A stretch of 57,500 nucleotides of DNA, from positions 405,001 to 462,500 of the forward strand of contig JACVTC010000132.1 in assembly GCA_016946835.1 (NCBI GenBank). The letters are read 5' to 3'. The stretch comes from Neocallimastix lanati (nom. inval.). Lineage: Eukaryota; Neocallimastigomycota; Neocallimastigomycetes; Neocallimastigales; Neocallimastigaceae. The notes below the pieces were generated by a model. That model was not told where the DNA came from. It was given only the letters and a program-made list of their open reading frames with translations, and did no database searches. Positions 1 to 11,119 of the stretch are shown in pieces. The stretch's first letter is position 1; each line of letters opens with the position of its first letter. The position numbers and the translations under genes were made by a program.

Positions 1-44
1 TACGCCATATTACGAAATGAACGATTGCGAAATGCACTAGAATC
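1..44. repeat. Fragment of the GCATTTCG repeat family
   Basis: The first bases hold TACGCCA followed by ACGAAATG and GCGAAATGCAC. This resembles the right arm of the nested element near 6.1 kb, which has ACGCCACTTGGCGAAATGCA. It looks like the end of another copy cut by the window edge. The match is short, so the call is tentative. Confidence 0.3.
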
Positions 45-1603
45 AAATTATTTACATATTTATATATATTAACAAATTAATATAATAATACAATATTTTT
101 TGATTATAATAGATACTAAGTAACAATAATCGTAATTATGATAAAGTTCACTATCATTGATAATAGATATTTCTTGTAATAAAAAGAATTGGCTTTTATG
201 ATAAAAATAAATTAATATTTCATGGAAATAAAAATCTTTTTTACTTATTATACTACTAATAGTTATACTATTAATTATATTTTATGATATAATGTATTTA
301 TTTTAATAAAATTTTTAAAACTTCACTATTATAAAAAAAAATATTAATATTAGTATTTTTTTATTTATTTATTTTTATTTTTTTTATTTTATTATATAAT
401 ATTTTAATTGAATTTAATAATTTAACTTTTCATGTTTATAAAATAAAATATATACAAAATATAAATAATAATAGGTATTATTTACTATTATTTAATAAGT
501 ATTCCATTATAACCATTTCATGTGGTAAAATTATATATAAATTTTATCTTTTTTTTTTTATTATTTTTTGATTATTATTATTATTATATTTTAAAGTTTT
601 AAGTAATTTTTTGAAATGTAACAATTTTATTTGTATAAAAATTTAATATTGATTAATTAAAATTATTAATAAAAAAAAAAATTGAGGGTTTTGTATACAA
701 CAATAGTTATTAATATATTTTTTTATAACCAATAAATTATTGTCACTTAAAAAAAAGCATTTTTTATATATATGAAATTATCTTTTTTTTTTTTTTTTTA
801 TAATAAAACATTTTTATTATATTTATTATATATGCAATTATAGTAATATTTTAATAATTAATAATAAGAAATTATTTAATATTGTATTAAAATTTTATGT
901 TTATAATTGTAGTTCATAGTTACTATCATTTGTATTCTTTATTATGAGATATTAGTAAATATAATAAAAAATAATATTATTATTAAGAGTCATATAATAT
1001 CTAAAAATTAATAATAATAATAGTAAATTTAATAATAATAATAATAATAAATAAATAAATAATAAATAATAAATAATAAATAATAAATAATAAATAATAA
1101 ATAATAAATAATAAATAATAATAATTATAATAATAATAATAATAATCATAATCATAATAACAATAATAGCAATAGTTAATTAATAAATAATAAGATGATT
1201 TTTATGGTAACTATAAATTAAAATAGGAAAACAAAATCAAAAAATTTTGAAATGTTCGAAACAATAATAAACAAAATTAATTATTGTATTGATTATTAGT
1301 TAGTATTAATTTATTAATATATAAAGTTTCAAATAGTTCGTTTTAAGGGAATAATATAAAAACATATATAAAAGAAAGAATATATTTTTTTTTTTAATTT
1401 TTTTTTTTTTTTAAAAAAAAAATAAAGTTATAATTTGTATTTTGATAATACAATTTAAAATTAAAAGCAACATAAAAAAATATATTAAAAATAATATAAT
1501 ATATTTTAAAAAAGGAACATAATTAAATTTTTTAAAAAATATTTATTGTCTTTTTTTTTTTTTTTTTTTTTTTAATAATTAATAAATAATATAATATACA
1601 AAA
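45..1603. other. Intergenic A/T-rich spacer with a heptanucleotide microsatellite
   Basis: No coding potential was seen on either strand. Positions about 1046-1122 hold a run of AAATAAT heptamers, with AAT/AAC trinucleotides on both sides. A T-rich tract at about 1551-1573 lies just before the gene that starts at 1604, a common arrangement in this window. Confidence 0.7.
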
Positions 1604-1951
1604 ATGAGATTCATCAAAGCTTTAACTATTGCTTGTATTGCTCTTATTGGTTCAGCTTTAGCTTGGGATGATGAAGATACTGCAAGAGATGAAGAAGAAT
1701 TAAAAGTTTTCAAATGTAGTCAAAAGTGTCAATATTTATTAACTATTCCACCACGTTATGAACAATGGGATCCAAAAGAATGTAAGAAAAACGAAGTAGA
1801 ATGTATTTGTTCTGGTGGTACAGATAATGGTTTACTTCTTTGCATGTCTGAATGTGTCGGTATCGATTGTGAAGAATTTGTTGAAATGATAAAGGAATCT
1901 GATGAACAATTAGGAAAACACCCAATTGATGAAGTTAAATTCGATCTTTAA
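1604..1951 (+). CDS. Small secreted cysteine-rich protein, CFEM-like spacing
   Basis: A single-exon, 115-residue protein. Residues 1-20 are a clear signal peptide (RFIK, a hydrophobic core, then A-L-A before W21). The mature part is acidic and has eight cysteines at 38, 42, 60, 67, 69, 80, 84 and 89, giving C-x3-C-x17-C-x6-C-x-C-x10-C-x3-C-x4-C. Fungal CFEM domains also have eight cysteines with C-x3-C at the start, a central C-x-C, then about ten residues and C-x3/4-C. Here the second gap is longer and the last is much shorter than in that family, so this is a CFEM-like protein at most. There is no GPI-type hydrophobic tail, so the protein is probably released. The function is unknown. Alternative: another disulfide-rich secreted fungal protein. 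The start is the first ATG after a T tract and AATATACAAAA. Confidence 0.75.
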   Translation: MRFIKALTIACIALIGSALAWDDEDTARDEEELKVFKCSQKCQYLLTIPPRYEQWDPKECKKNEVECICSGGTDNGLLLCMSECVGIDCEEFVEMIKESDEQLGKHPIDEVKFDL

Positions 1952-1960
1952 ATTTGAAAG

Positions 1961-1991
<31 letters not shown>

Positions 1992-2610
1992 TAAAAATTA
2001 TTAAAATTAATTTAAATAAAAAAACATATTTTAATATAATTTAAAAAAAAAAAAAAAAAAAAAAAACCAAAAAAAAACGTAAATAACATTTAAGTAAAAA
2101 ATTATCAAACGTAATTTATACATATAATTATTAATAAAATAAGAAAATAAAAATGCATTACAATAAAATATTTATAAATATATAAAAAAGAAAAAAAAAA
2201 TAAATAAAAATATATTTTTTTTTATTTGATTTAATTTAGTATACCAAATAAATTAAACGAAACATAACAAAAAAAAAAAGGAAAAATAAAAAAAAAAATA
2301 AAATAAAATAAAAGTAAATAAATAAAAAATATATTGATATATATATGTAAATATTTTAAAAAAGGTATTATTTTTTTTAGAAAATAATTATTTTTCATTA
2401 GCGTGTAAATAAGTGTATATTTTAAAAATTTGAATATTTATTTATTGATGTTAATTTAAATTTTAATGATTAATAATAAACTAAAAAAAAGGTATATGTA
2501 AGTTCTATATTTTACTGATAAAAAAAACAATTAAATAAGGATTTGATTAAATATTGTATATATATTTATCCTTGGAAGAAGAATTTATATATATAATTTC
2601 TATTATAAAA
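1952..2610. other. Intergenic spacer between convergent genes
   Basis: A/T homopolymers and short AAAT runs lie between the stop of the secreted protein and the stop of RPR2 on the opposite strand. No gene was seen. A- and T-rich tracts next to both stops could serve in 3' end formation, but no specific signal is identified. Confidence 0.6.
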
Positions 2611-3656
2611 TTATTTTTTTGATTTTTTTTCTTTCTTATTTTCTTTTGAAAGCTCTTCTAAATATTTTTCATATATATCTGGAGTGAGTGCAGCCTTTTC
2701 AGTAAATAAACAATAGTCTGGATTATCTGATTTAAATTCACGTTTTGTATGACAACTTTTACATACGATTTCATATTTTACTTCATTATCTTTATAAAGA
2801 AATTTAAAGATATATCATAATAAAAAATAATTCAAAAATAATAAAAAAGGTTAATTTTAAAGATATATATTAATTAAGAGTTTTTTTTTTTTTTTTTTTA
2901 ATAACATTAATTTTTTTAAATATATATAAATATATATACCATCAACATTAATATCTGACGTTAATCCTGGAATAAGAGGTGTTTTACAACATTTACAAAT
3001 GGATCTTTTAACATTTGGGTCCCTTTTAATAAAAAATATATTTTAATTTATAATATATAATTATATATTTTTTTTTAAATATATATGATTTAATTCATAG
3101 TAATTTAATAATTAATGTTTTAATTTTAAATTTTATAAATTTTTATTTTATAAAATTTGTTAAATTTTTAATTTCTTTAAGATTTAACCTACATTCTTGA
3201 TACTGTTTTTTGTGCTACAACACTTAATGTAGAATTATAATAACGTGCAAGTGGTAATAAAGGATAATTTTTATTTGTAATAGAATTCAGTTTTATATTT
3301 TGTATTTTTGATGGAGTATTATCAATATCCATTGTATTAATATCCGTTGAATCATCTTGATTTACATTTTTATATAAATCTGAAATATGCTTATTACGTT
3401 TTGTGCGAAGTGATACTCTTTTTCTTTTATTAATTATTTTATCCTTGGTTTGCTTTTTATTTGTATTATTTGTTGAGTTTTTTTTAACCTTCTTTTTATC
3501 AATATTAAATTCCATTTTATTGGGATTTTTATTGGATTGAATTTCTTTTGATTTGGTAGCTAATAAATTTGAAGCTTGATATAAGAAATTCATTCTAATA
3601 TTAGATTCAGTTAATGAGGTTGCTTTAGAAATATTATTTTTTGCTTTTCTTCCCAT
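2611..3656 (-). CDS. RPR2: Ribonuclease P/MRP protein subunit RPR2 (RPP21)
   Basis: RNase P protein subunit of the Rpr2/Rpp21/Snm1 family, which helps remove tRNA 5' leaders in the nucleus. The spliced model has three exons, 3656-3193, 3022-2940 and 2789-2611, totalling 726 nt (241 residues) with consistent phases. The donors read GTAGGT and GTATAT. The family core is plain. A helix-rich start contains RMNFLYQASNLL. After an insertion comes LARYYNSTLSVVAQKTVSRM, then DPNVKRSICKCCKTPLIPG with the first zinc pair (C164, C167) and VCKSCHTKREF with the second (C192, C195). The protein is longer than usual because a Lys/Asn-rich stretch of about 90 residues (roughly 36-135, with a basic KRKR cluster that may act in nuclear import) splits the N-terminal helix from the rest. 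The four zinc ligands separate it from a random basic protein. Family assignment is firm; exact splice points are inferred. Confidence 0.88.
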
Positions 3657-3742
3657 GTTATTATTAAAATTATAAAATCTTTAAATAAATTATAAAATTA
3701 TATTTTAAAAAAAATGAATAAAAAAAAAAAAAAAAAAAAAAA

Positions 3743-4015
3743 GTTGGTATAAAATATGAATTTATGTTTTTTTATTTTTAAAATAAATTCAATATTTTAT
3801 AATAAAAATATTGAAAATTTTTATTATTATAAGAAAATTTATATATATTTCAAATTAAAATAATATTTATAAAAAATTTATTATTAAAATAATAATATAT
3901 CACTTATATCTATAAGAAAATAAATATATTTCAAATTAAAATAATATTAATAAAAAAATATTATTGTTACTAAAAACGATTGATCAGTTATTAACCTCTG
4001 GCTTTAAAAAAAATG
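3743..4015 (+). repeat. Left inverted terminal repeat of the large element
   Basis: It contains GTTGGTATAAAATATGAA at the outer edge. Further in come the ATTGAAAATTTTTATTATT block, two copies of the ATAAGAAAATAAATAT / TTTCAAATTAAAATAATA module, and CGATTGATC. It pairs with 12035-12310 on the opposite strand with only scattered mismatches by eye. Confidence 0.75.
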
Positions 4016-5683
4016 AGAAAAAAATAGTAATAATAAAAAAAATAATCACATATTCATTATTATAATAATAATATTCTATACATCTATAAGAAAATAAAAT
4101 ATTTCAAATTAAAATAGTATTATGAAAAATATTATTGCTATTAAAGTTATTAATTAGTTATTAAGCTATAAAAAAAATGAGAAAAAAATAAAAAGAAAAA
4201 AAATCTCTTTAACCACCACAAGAACCATGAACAATCATGAACCAACCCTAACCGCAACCCTAACCGCAACCCTAACTGAAATAGATTCACGTGATTTATA
4301 TTTTATTGTTTCATATTAATCATATATTATTTATTTATTTATTTATTATTCATTATTAAAATAATAATATATCATTTATATCTATAAGAAAATAAATATA
4401 TTTCAAATTAAAATAATATTAATAAAAAAATCTTATTGTTACTAAAAACGATTGATAAGTTATTACCCTCTGGCTATAAAAAAAAATGAGAGAAAAAATT
4501 AAAAAAAAAAAAAAAAAAAATTCAAGTTAAAATAATATTAATAAAAAATATTATTGTTACTACGAACGATTGATCTATTATTACCCTCTGGCTATAAAAA
4601 AAAAAGAGAAAAAAAAAATCTATAACCACTACAAGATCCATTAACTATTCCTAACCGCAACCCTAATTGAAATAAATTCACGTGATTAATATTTTATTAT
4701 TTAATATTAATCATTTATTATATATTTATTTATTTATTTATTTATTATTCATTATTAAATAATTATATATCATTTATATCTTTAAAAAAACAAATATATT
4801 TCAAATTAAAATCATATTAATGAAAAAATATTATTATTTTAATTTGAAATATATTTGTTTTTTATAGATCGTTTTTAGTAGCAATAATATTTTTTCATAT
4901 TAATGAAAAATATTATTGTTATTAAAAATGATTATTTATTTATTAAGCTATAAAAGAAATGAGAAAAAAGTAAAAAAAAAATCTCTATAACCACCACAAG
5001 AAGCATTAACTACCCCTAACCGCAACCCAAACTGCAATGGATTCATGTGATTAATACTTTATTATTTAATATTTAATATTAATATTATTATCATTATTTA
5101 TTCATCGTTTATTTATTTATTTATTTATTTATTATTCATTATTAAATAATAGTATATCATTTATAACTACGAGAAAATAAATACTAAATTAAAATAATAT
5201 CAATAAAAAAAAATTATTGTTACTAAGAACTATTGATCAGTTATTAACCTCTGGCTATAAAAAAAATGAGAAAATAATAATAATAATAAAAAAATAATCA
5301 CATATTCATTATTATAATAGTAATATTCTATATATTTTATACATCTATAAGAAAATAAAATATTTCAAATTAAAATAGTATTATGAAAAATATTATTGTT
5401 ATTAAAAGTTATTAATTAGTTATTAAGCTGTAAAAAAAATGAGAAAAAAAAAAAAAAGAAAAAAAAATCTCTTTAACCATTTATTATTTAATTAATTAAT
5501 TATTTATTTATTATTCATTATTAAAATAACAATATATCATTTATATCTATAAGAAAATAAATATTTTTCAAATTAAAACAATATTTATAAAAAATATTAT
5601 TGTTATTAAAAACGATTGATAGGTTATTATCAGTACTATAAATAAAAATGAGAAAAGAATAAAAAAACTCGATATATCATGAA
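4016..5683 (+). repeat. Left-hand divergent monomers of the array
   Basis: About five monomers share AAATGAGAAAAAA, a CCACCACAAGAACCATGAAC-type block and telomere-like CCCTAACCGCAACCCTAAC. They end in GATTCACGTGATTA (4287-4300 and 4675-4688) or the changed form ATTCATGTGATTA (5041-5053). The first copy, at 4244-4280, has the CCGCAACCCTAA module twice in a row. They are less regular than the block that follows. Confidence 0.6.
4782..4862. repeat. Perfect short inverted repeat inside the array
   Basis: The left arm, AAACAAATATATTTCAAATT extended to AAAAT, lies at 4788-4812. It is matched exactly on the opposite strand by 4836-4860, with a loop of about 23 bp. A second, weaker inverted pair follows (GTTTTTAGTAGCAATAATAT against ATATTATTGTTATTAAAAA, 4871-4927). 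The same structure recurs near 7280-7360, so it was amplified with the monomers. Confidence 0.6.
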
Positions 5684-5755
5684 TCACCCCTAACCGCAAC
5701 CCTAACTGAATAGATCCACGTGATTAACATTTATCAATTATTTATTATAAATTAT

Positions 5756-6151
5756 GGGTGTGGGGCATTTCGCCAAATTGCATTTCGCCAGATTGCATTT
5801 CGCCAATTTTTTTGAAAGCATGTGGCGTATTAAAAAAATGTGGCATTTCCCCAAGTTGCAATTCGCCAAGTTGCATTTCGCCAAATTGAAAATTATTAAA
5901 TAAACAAATAAATCAATAAATAAAATTAAATATTATTAATATTGCATAAAAACAATTTTAAAAAAAATATATTTTGAATTAATATTTATTTATTTATTCA
6001 TTTATTTATATCAATACTCTACTTGTCGAAATGCAACCTAGCGAAAAGCAACTTGGGGAAATGCAACTTGGGGAAATGCAACATTTTAATACTACGCCAC
6101 TTGGCGAAATGCAACCTGGCGAAATGCAATTTGGGGAAATGCAACTCTCCC
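5756..6151. mobile_element. Nested hAT-like MITE with an 8-bp target-site duplication
   Basis: The element is flanked by TAAATTAT at 5748-5755 and the same 8 bp at 6152-6159. Neighbouring array copies have a single uninterrupted ATAAATTATTACTATTTT at this place, so the insertion is clean. The ends are inverted: GGGTGTGGGGCATTTCGCC on the left, and on the other strand GGGAGAGTTGCATTTCCCC from the right. Each arm is built of several tandem units of about 15 bp (GTTGCATTTCGCCAA). The 236-bp or shorter middle is A/T-rich and has no ORF of note. An 8-bp duplication with G-rich inverted ends is typical of the hAT superfamily; no transposase is encoded here. Confidence 0.75.
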
Positions 6152-7274
6152 TAAATTATTACTATTTTTTTTTATTATTAAATAATTTATTATATACCTA
6201 TAAGAAAATAAATATATTCTAAATATAATCAAAAAAAAAAAAAAAAGCAATAGTCTATAATAAAAAAAATCAGTCAATTATAACCATTAAATTAAAAAAA
6301 AAAGGAAATTATAAAAAAATTAAAAAAATAATCTCTATAACCACCACAAGAACTATGAACCGTGAACAGCAACCCTAACTGCAATAGATCCATTTGATTA
6401 TATGTATTTATTTATTTATTTATTATTCATTATTAAATTATAATATATCATTTATAACTATAAGAAAATAAACATATTTCAAATTAAAATAATATTAATA
6501 AAAAAGTATTATTGTTATTAAAAACGATTGATCAGTTATTATCAGCACTATAAATAAAAATGTGAAAAGAATAAAAAAAAAATCTCGATATATCATGAAT
6601 CACCCCTAACCGCAACCCTAACTGAAATAGATTCACATGATTAATATTTATCAATTAATTATTTATTATAAATTATTACTATTTTTTTTATTATTAAATA
6701 ATTTATTATATACCTATTAGAAAGTAAATATATTCTAAATATAATCAAAAAAAAAAAAAAAAGCAATAGTCTATAATAAAAAAAATCAGTCAATTATAAC
6801 CCTTAAATTAAAAAAAAGAAGAAAATTATGAAAAAATTAAAAAAATAATCTATAACCACTACAAGAACCGTGAACCGCAACCTATAATATTAATCATTTA
6901 TTATTATTTATTTATCATTTATTTATTTATTTATTTATGTATTAATTTATTTATTATTCATTATTCATCATTAAATAATATTACATTCTTTATATCTATA
7001 AGAAAATAAAATATTTCAAATTAAAATGATATTAATCAAAAATATTATTGTTACTAAGAACGATTGATCAATTATTACCCTCTGGCTATAAAAAAAAAAG
7101 AGAGAAAAAAAAAAAAAAATCTTTAACCACTACGAGAACCATTAAACTATTCCTAACCGCAACCTTAACTGAAATAGATTCACGTAATTAATATTTTATT
7201 ATTTAATATTAATCATTTATTATTTATTTATTTACTTATTTATTATTCATTATTAAATAATTATATATCATTTA

Positions 7275-7365
7275 TATTTATAAAAAAACAAATATATTTC
7301 AAATTGAAATGATATTAATGAAAAAATATTATTATTTTAATTTGAAATATATTTGTTTTCTTATA
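7275..7365. repeat. Second copy of the short inverted repeat
   Basis: AAACAAATATATTTCAAATT pairs with AATTTGAAATATATTTGTTT across a loop starting GATATTAATGAAAAA. It has the same design as the structure at 4782-4862, with a mismatch in the arm (CAAATTGAAATG). Confidence 0.55.
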
Positions 7366-9499
7366 GATCGTTTTTAAGCTATAAAAGAAATGAGAAAAAA
7401 ATTAAAAAAAAAATCTCCACAACCACCACAAGAACCATGAACTACCCCTAACCGCAACCCAAACTGCAATAGATTCATGTGATTAACATTTATCAATTAT
7501 TTATTATAAATTATTACTATTTTTTTTTATTATTAAATAATTTATTATATACTTATAAGAAAGTAAATATATTTAAATATATTTAAATATAATCAAAAAA
7601 AAAAAAAAAAAAAAAATAAAAAAAAGCAACAGTCTATAATAAAAAAAATCAGTCAATTATAGCCATTAAATTAAAAAAAAAAAGAAAATTATAAAAAAAT
7701 TAAAAAATAATCTCTATAACCACCACAAGAACCGTGAACCGTGAACCGCAACCCTAACTGCAATAGATTCATTTAATACTTTATCATTTAATATTATTTA
7801 TTCATCGTTTATTTATTTATTTATTTATTTATATTTATTTATTTATTATTCATTATTAAATTATAATATATCATTTATAACTATAAGAAAATAAATATAT
7901 TTCAAATTAAAATAATATTAATAAAAAAATATTATTGTTATTAAAAACGATTGATCAGTTATTATCAGCACTATAAATAAAAATGAGAAAAGAATAAAAA
8001 AAGCTCGATATATCATGAATCACCCCTAACCGCAACCACACCTAACTGAATAGATCCACGTGATTAACATTTATCAATTATTTATTATAAATTATTACTA
8101 TTTTTTTTTATTATTAAATAATTTATTATATACTTATAAGAAAGTAAATATATTTAAATATAATCAAAAAAAAAAAAAAAAAAAAATAAAAAAAAAAAGC
8201 AACAGTCTATAATAAAAAAAATCAGTCAATTATAACCATTAAATTAAAAAAAAAAAAGAAAATTATAAAAAAATTAAAAAAATAATCTCTATAACCACCA
8301 CAAGAACCGTGAACCGTGAACCGCAACCCTAACTGCAATAGATTCATTTGATTAATACTTATTTAATATTATTTATTCATCGTTTATTTATTTATTTATT
8401 TATATTTATTTATTTATTATTCATTATTAATTTATAATATATCATTTATAACTATAAGAAAATAAGTACATTTCAAATAAAATAATATTAATAAAAAAAT
8501 ATTATTGCTATTAAAAACGATTGATCAGTTATTATCAGCACTATAAATAAAAATGAGAAAAGAATAAAAAAAACTCGATATATCATGAATCACCCCTAAC
8601 CGCAACCACCCCTAACTTAATAGATCCACGTGATTAACATTTATCAATTATTTATTTATTATAAATTATTACTATTTTTTTTTATTATTAAATAATTTAT
8701 TATATACTTAGAAGAAAGTAAATATATTTAAATATAATCAAAAAAAAAAAAAAATAAAAAAAAAAGCAACAGTCTATAATAAAAAAAATCAGTCAATTAT
8801 AAACATTAAAAAAAAAAAAAAAAGAAAATTATAAAAAAATTAAAAAAATAATCTCTATAACCACCACAAGAACCGTGAACCGTGAACCGCAACCCTAGAT
8901 TCATTTGATTAATACTTTTCATTTAATATTATTTATTCATCATTTATTTATTATTTATTTATTTATGTATTTATTTATTTATTATTCATTATTAAATTAT
9001 AATATATCATTTATAACTATAAGAAAATAAATATATTTCAAATTAAAATAATATTAATAAAAAAATAATATTGTTATTAAAAACGATTGATCAGTCATTA
9101 TCAGCACTATAAATAAAAATGAGAAAAGAATAAAAAAAAATCTCGATATATCATGAATCACCCCTAACCGCAACCCTAACTACACCTAACTGAATAGATC
9201 CACGTGATTAACATTTATCAATTATTTATTATAAATTATTACTATTTTTTTATTATTAAATAATTTATTATATACCTATAAGAAAATAAATATATTCTAA
9301 ATATAATCAAAAAAAAAAAAAAAATAAAAATAAAAAAAGCAACAGTCTATAATAAAAATAATCAGTCAATTATAACCATTAAATTAAAAAAAAAAGAAAA
9401 TTATAAAAAAACTAAAAAATAATCTCTATAACCACTACAAGAACCGTGAATCTCAACCCTAACTGAATATATTCATGTGATTAATACTTTATCATTTAA

Positions 9500-9885
9500 A
9501 AATTAGTATTTTTAGTTTATAAATTTAATTTACATTTTAATTAATATTTTTATTTTATTACAACTTTTATTATAATTTTAAATATTAAATAGTTTATTAT
9601 AAATAAATAGGATATATTATATTAATATATAGTTTATATAGTTTATGAATATAATTTTAAAAAATTTTTATTTTTATAATCCTCTTTTATATAGTTAATA
9701 TTAAAACATGTATTTAATGTATTAAAATATGTATGATCCATCAAATGTATTTTGTATGTATAAATAACATTAAATTATGTATTCTTAAAAATAAGCCTTT
9801 TGCTTCAAATAAATAAAGTTAATAAATAAACAAATATTGAGAGATTTTTAACAATATTATTATTTATTTATGTATTTATTTAAAC
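9500..9885. other. Unique 390-bp stretch interrupting the array
   Basis: The array stops in ATACTTTATCATTT and resumes at AACTATAAGAAAATAAATAT. Between these lies A/T-rich sequence not seen elsewhere in the window, including AAACATGTATTTAATGTATT. No inverted ends, target duplication or ORF could be recognised, so its origin is unknown. Confidence 0.45.
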
Positions 9886-11119
9886 TATAAGAAAATAAAT
9901 ATATTTCAAATTAAAATAATATTAATAAAAAAATAATATTGTTATTAAAAACGATTGATCAGTCATTATCAGCACTATAAATAAAAATGAGAAAAGAATA
10001 AAAAAAAATCTCGATATATCATGAATCACCCCTAACCGCAACCCTAACTGAATAGATCCACGTGATTAACTTTTATTAATTATTTATTTATTATAAATTA
10101 TTACTATTTTTTTATTATTAAATAATTTATTATATACCTATAAGAAAATAAATATATTCTAAATATAATCAAAAAAAAAAAATAAAAATAAAAAAAGCAA
10201 CAGTCTATAATAAAAATAATCAGTCAATTATAACCATTAAATTAAAAAAAAAAAAATTATAAAAAAATTAAAAAAATAATCTCTATAACCACCACAAGAA
10301 CCGTGAACCGTGAACTGCAACCCTAACTGCAATAAATTAATTTGATTAATACTTTATTTATTTATGTATTTATTTATTTATTATTCATTATTAAATTTAA
10401 TATATCATTTATAGCTATAAGAAAATAAATATATTTCAAATTAAAATAATATTAATAAAAAAATATTATTGTTATTAAAAACGATTGATCAGTTATTATC
10501 AGCACTATAAATAAAAATGAGAAAAGAATAAAAAAAAATCGATATATCATGAATCACCCCTAACCGCAACCCTAACTACACCTAACTGAATAGATCCACG
10601 TGATTAACATTTATCAATTATTTATTATAAATTATTACTATTTTTTTTATTATTAAATAATTTATTATATACCTATAAGAAAATAAATATATTCTAAATA
10701 TAATCAAAAAAAAAAAAAAAATAAAAATAAAAAAAGCAACAGTCTATAATAAAAAAATCAGTCAATTATAACCATTAAATTAAAAAAAAAAAAAAAAATT
10801 ATAAAAAAATTAAAAAAATAATCTCTATAACCACCACAAGAGCTATGAACCTCAACCCTCACTGCAATAGATTCATGATACTTTATCATTTAATATTATT
10901 ATTTATTTATTTATATTTATTTATTATTAATTATTAAATTATAATATATCATTTATAACTATAAGAAAATAAATATATTTCAAATTAAAATAATATTAAT
11001 AAAAAAATATTATTGTTATTAAAAACGATTGATCAGTTATTATCAGCTATATAAATAAAAATGAGAAAAGAATAAAAAAAAAAAAATCTAGATATATCAA
11101 GAACTACCCCTAACCGCAA

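Noticed and set aside
6031-6277. Short open frames with GEMQ and RQVAF repeats
   Set aside because: They are readings of the 15-bp units in the nested MITE arm; no gene structure.
8290-8345. Possible tRNA-derived SINE: TAGTGGTTATAG and GGTTCACGGTTC on the minus strand resemble tRNA A and B boxes
   Set aside because: The B-box-like part lies on the wrong side of the A-box-like part, and no cloverleaf can be drawn.
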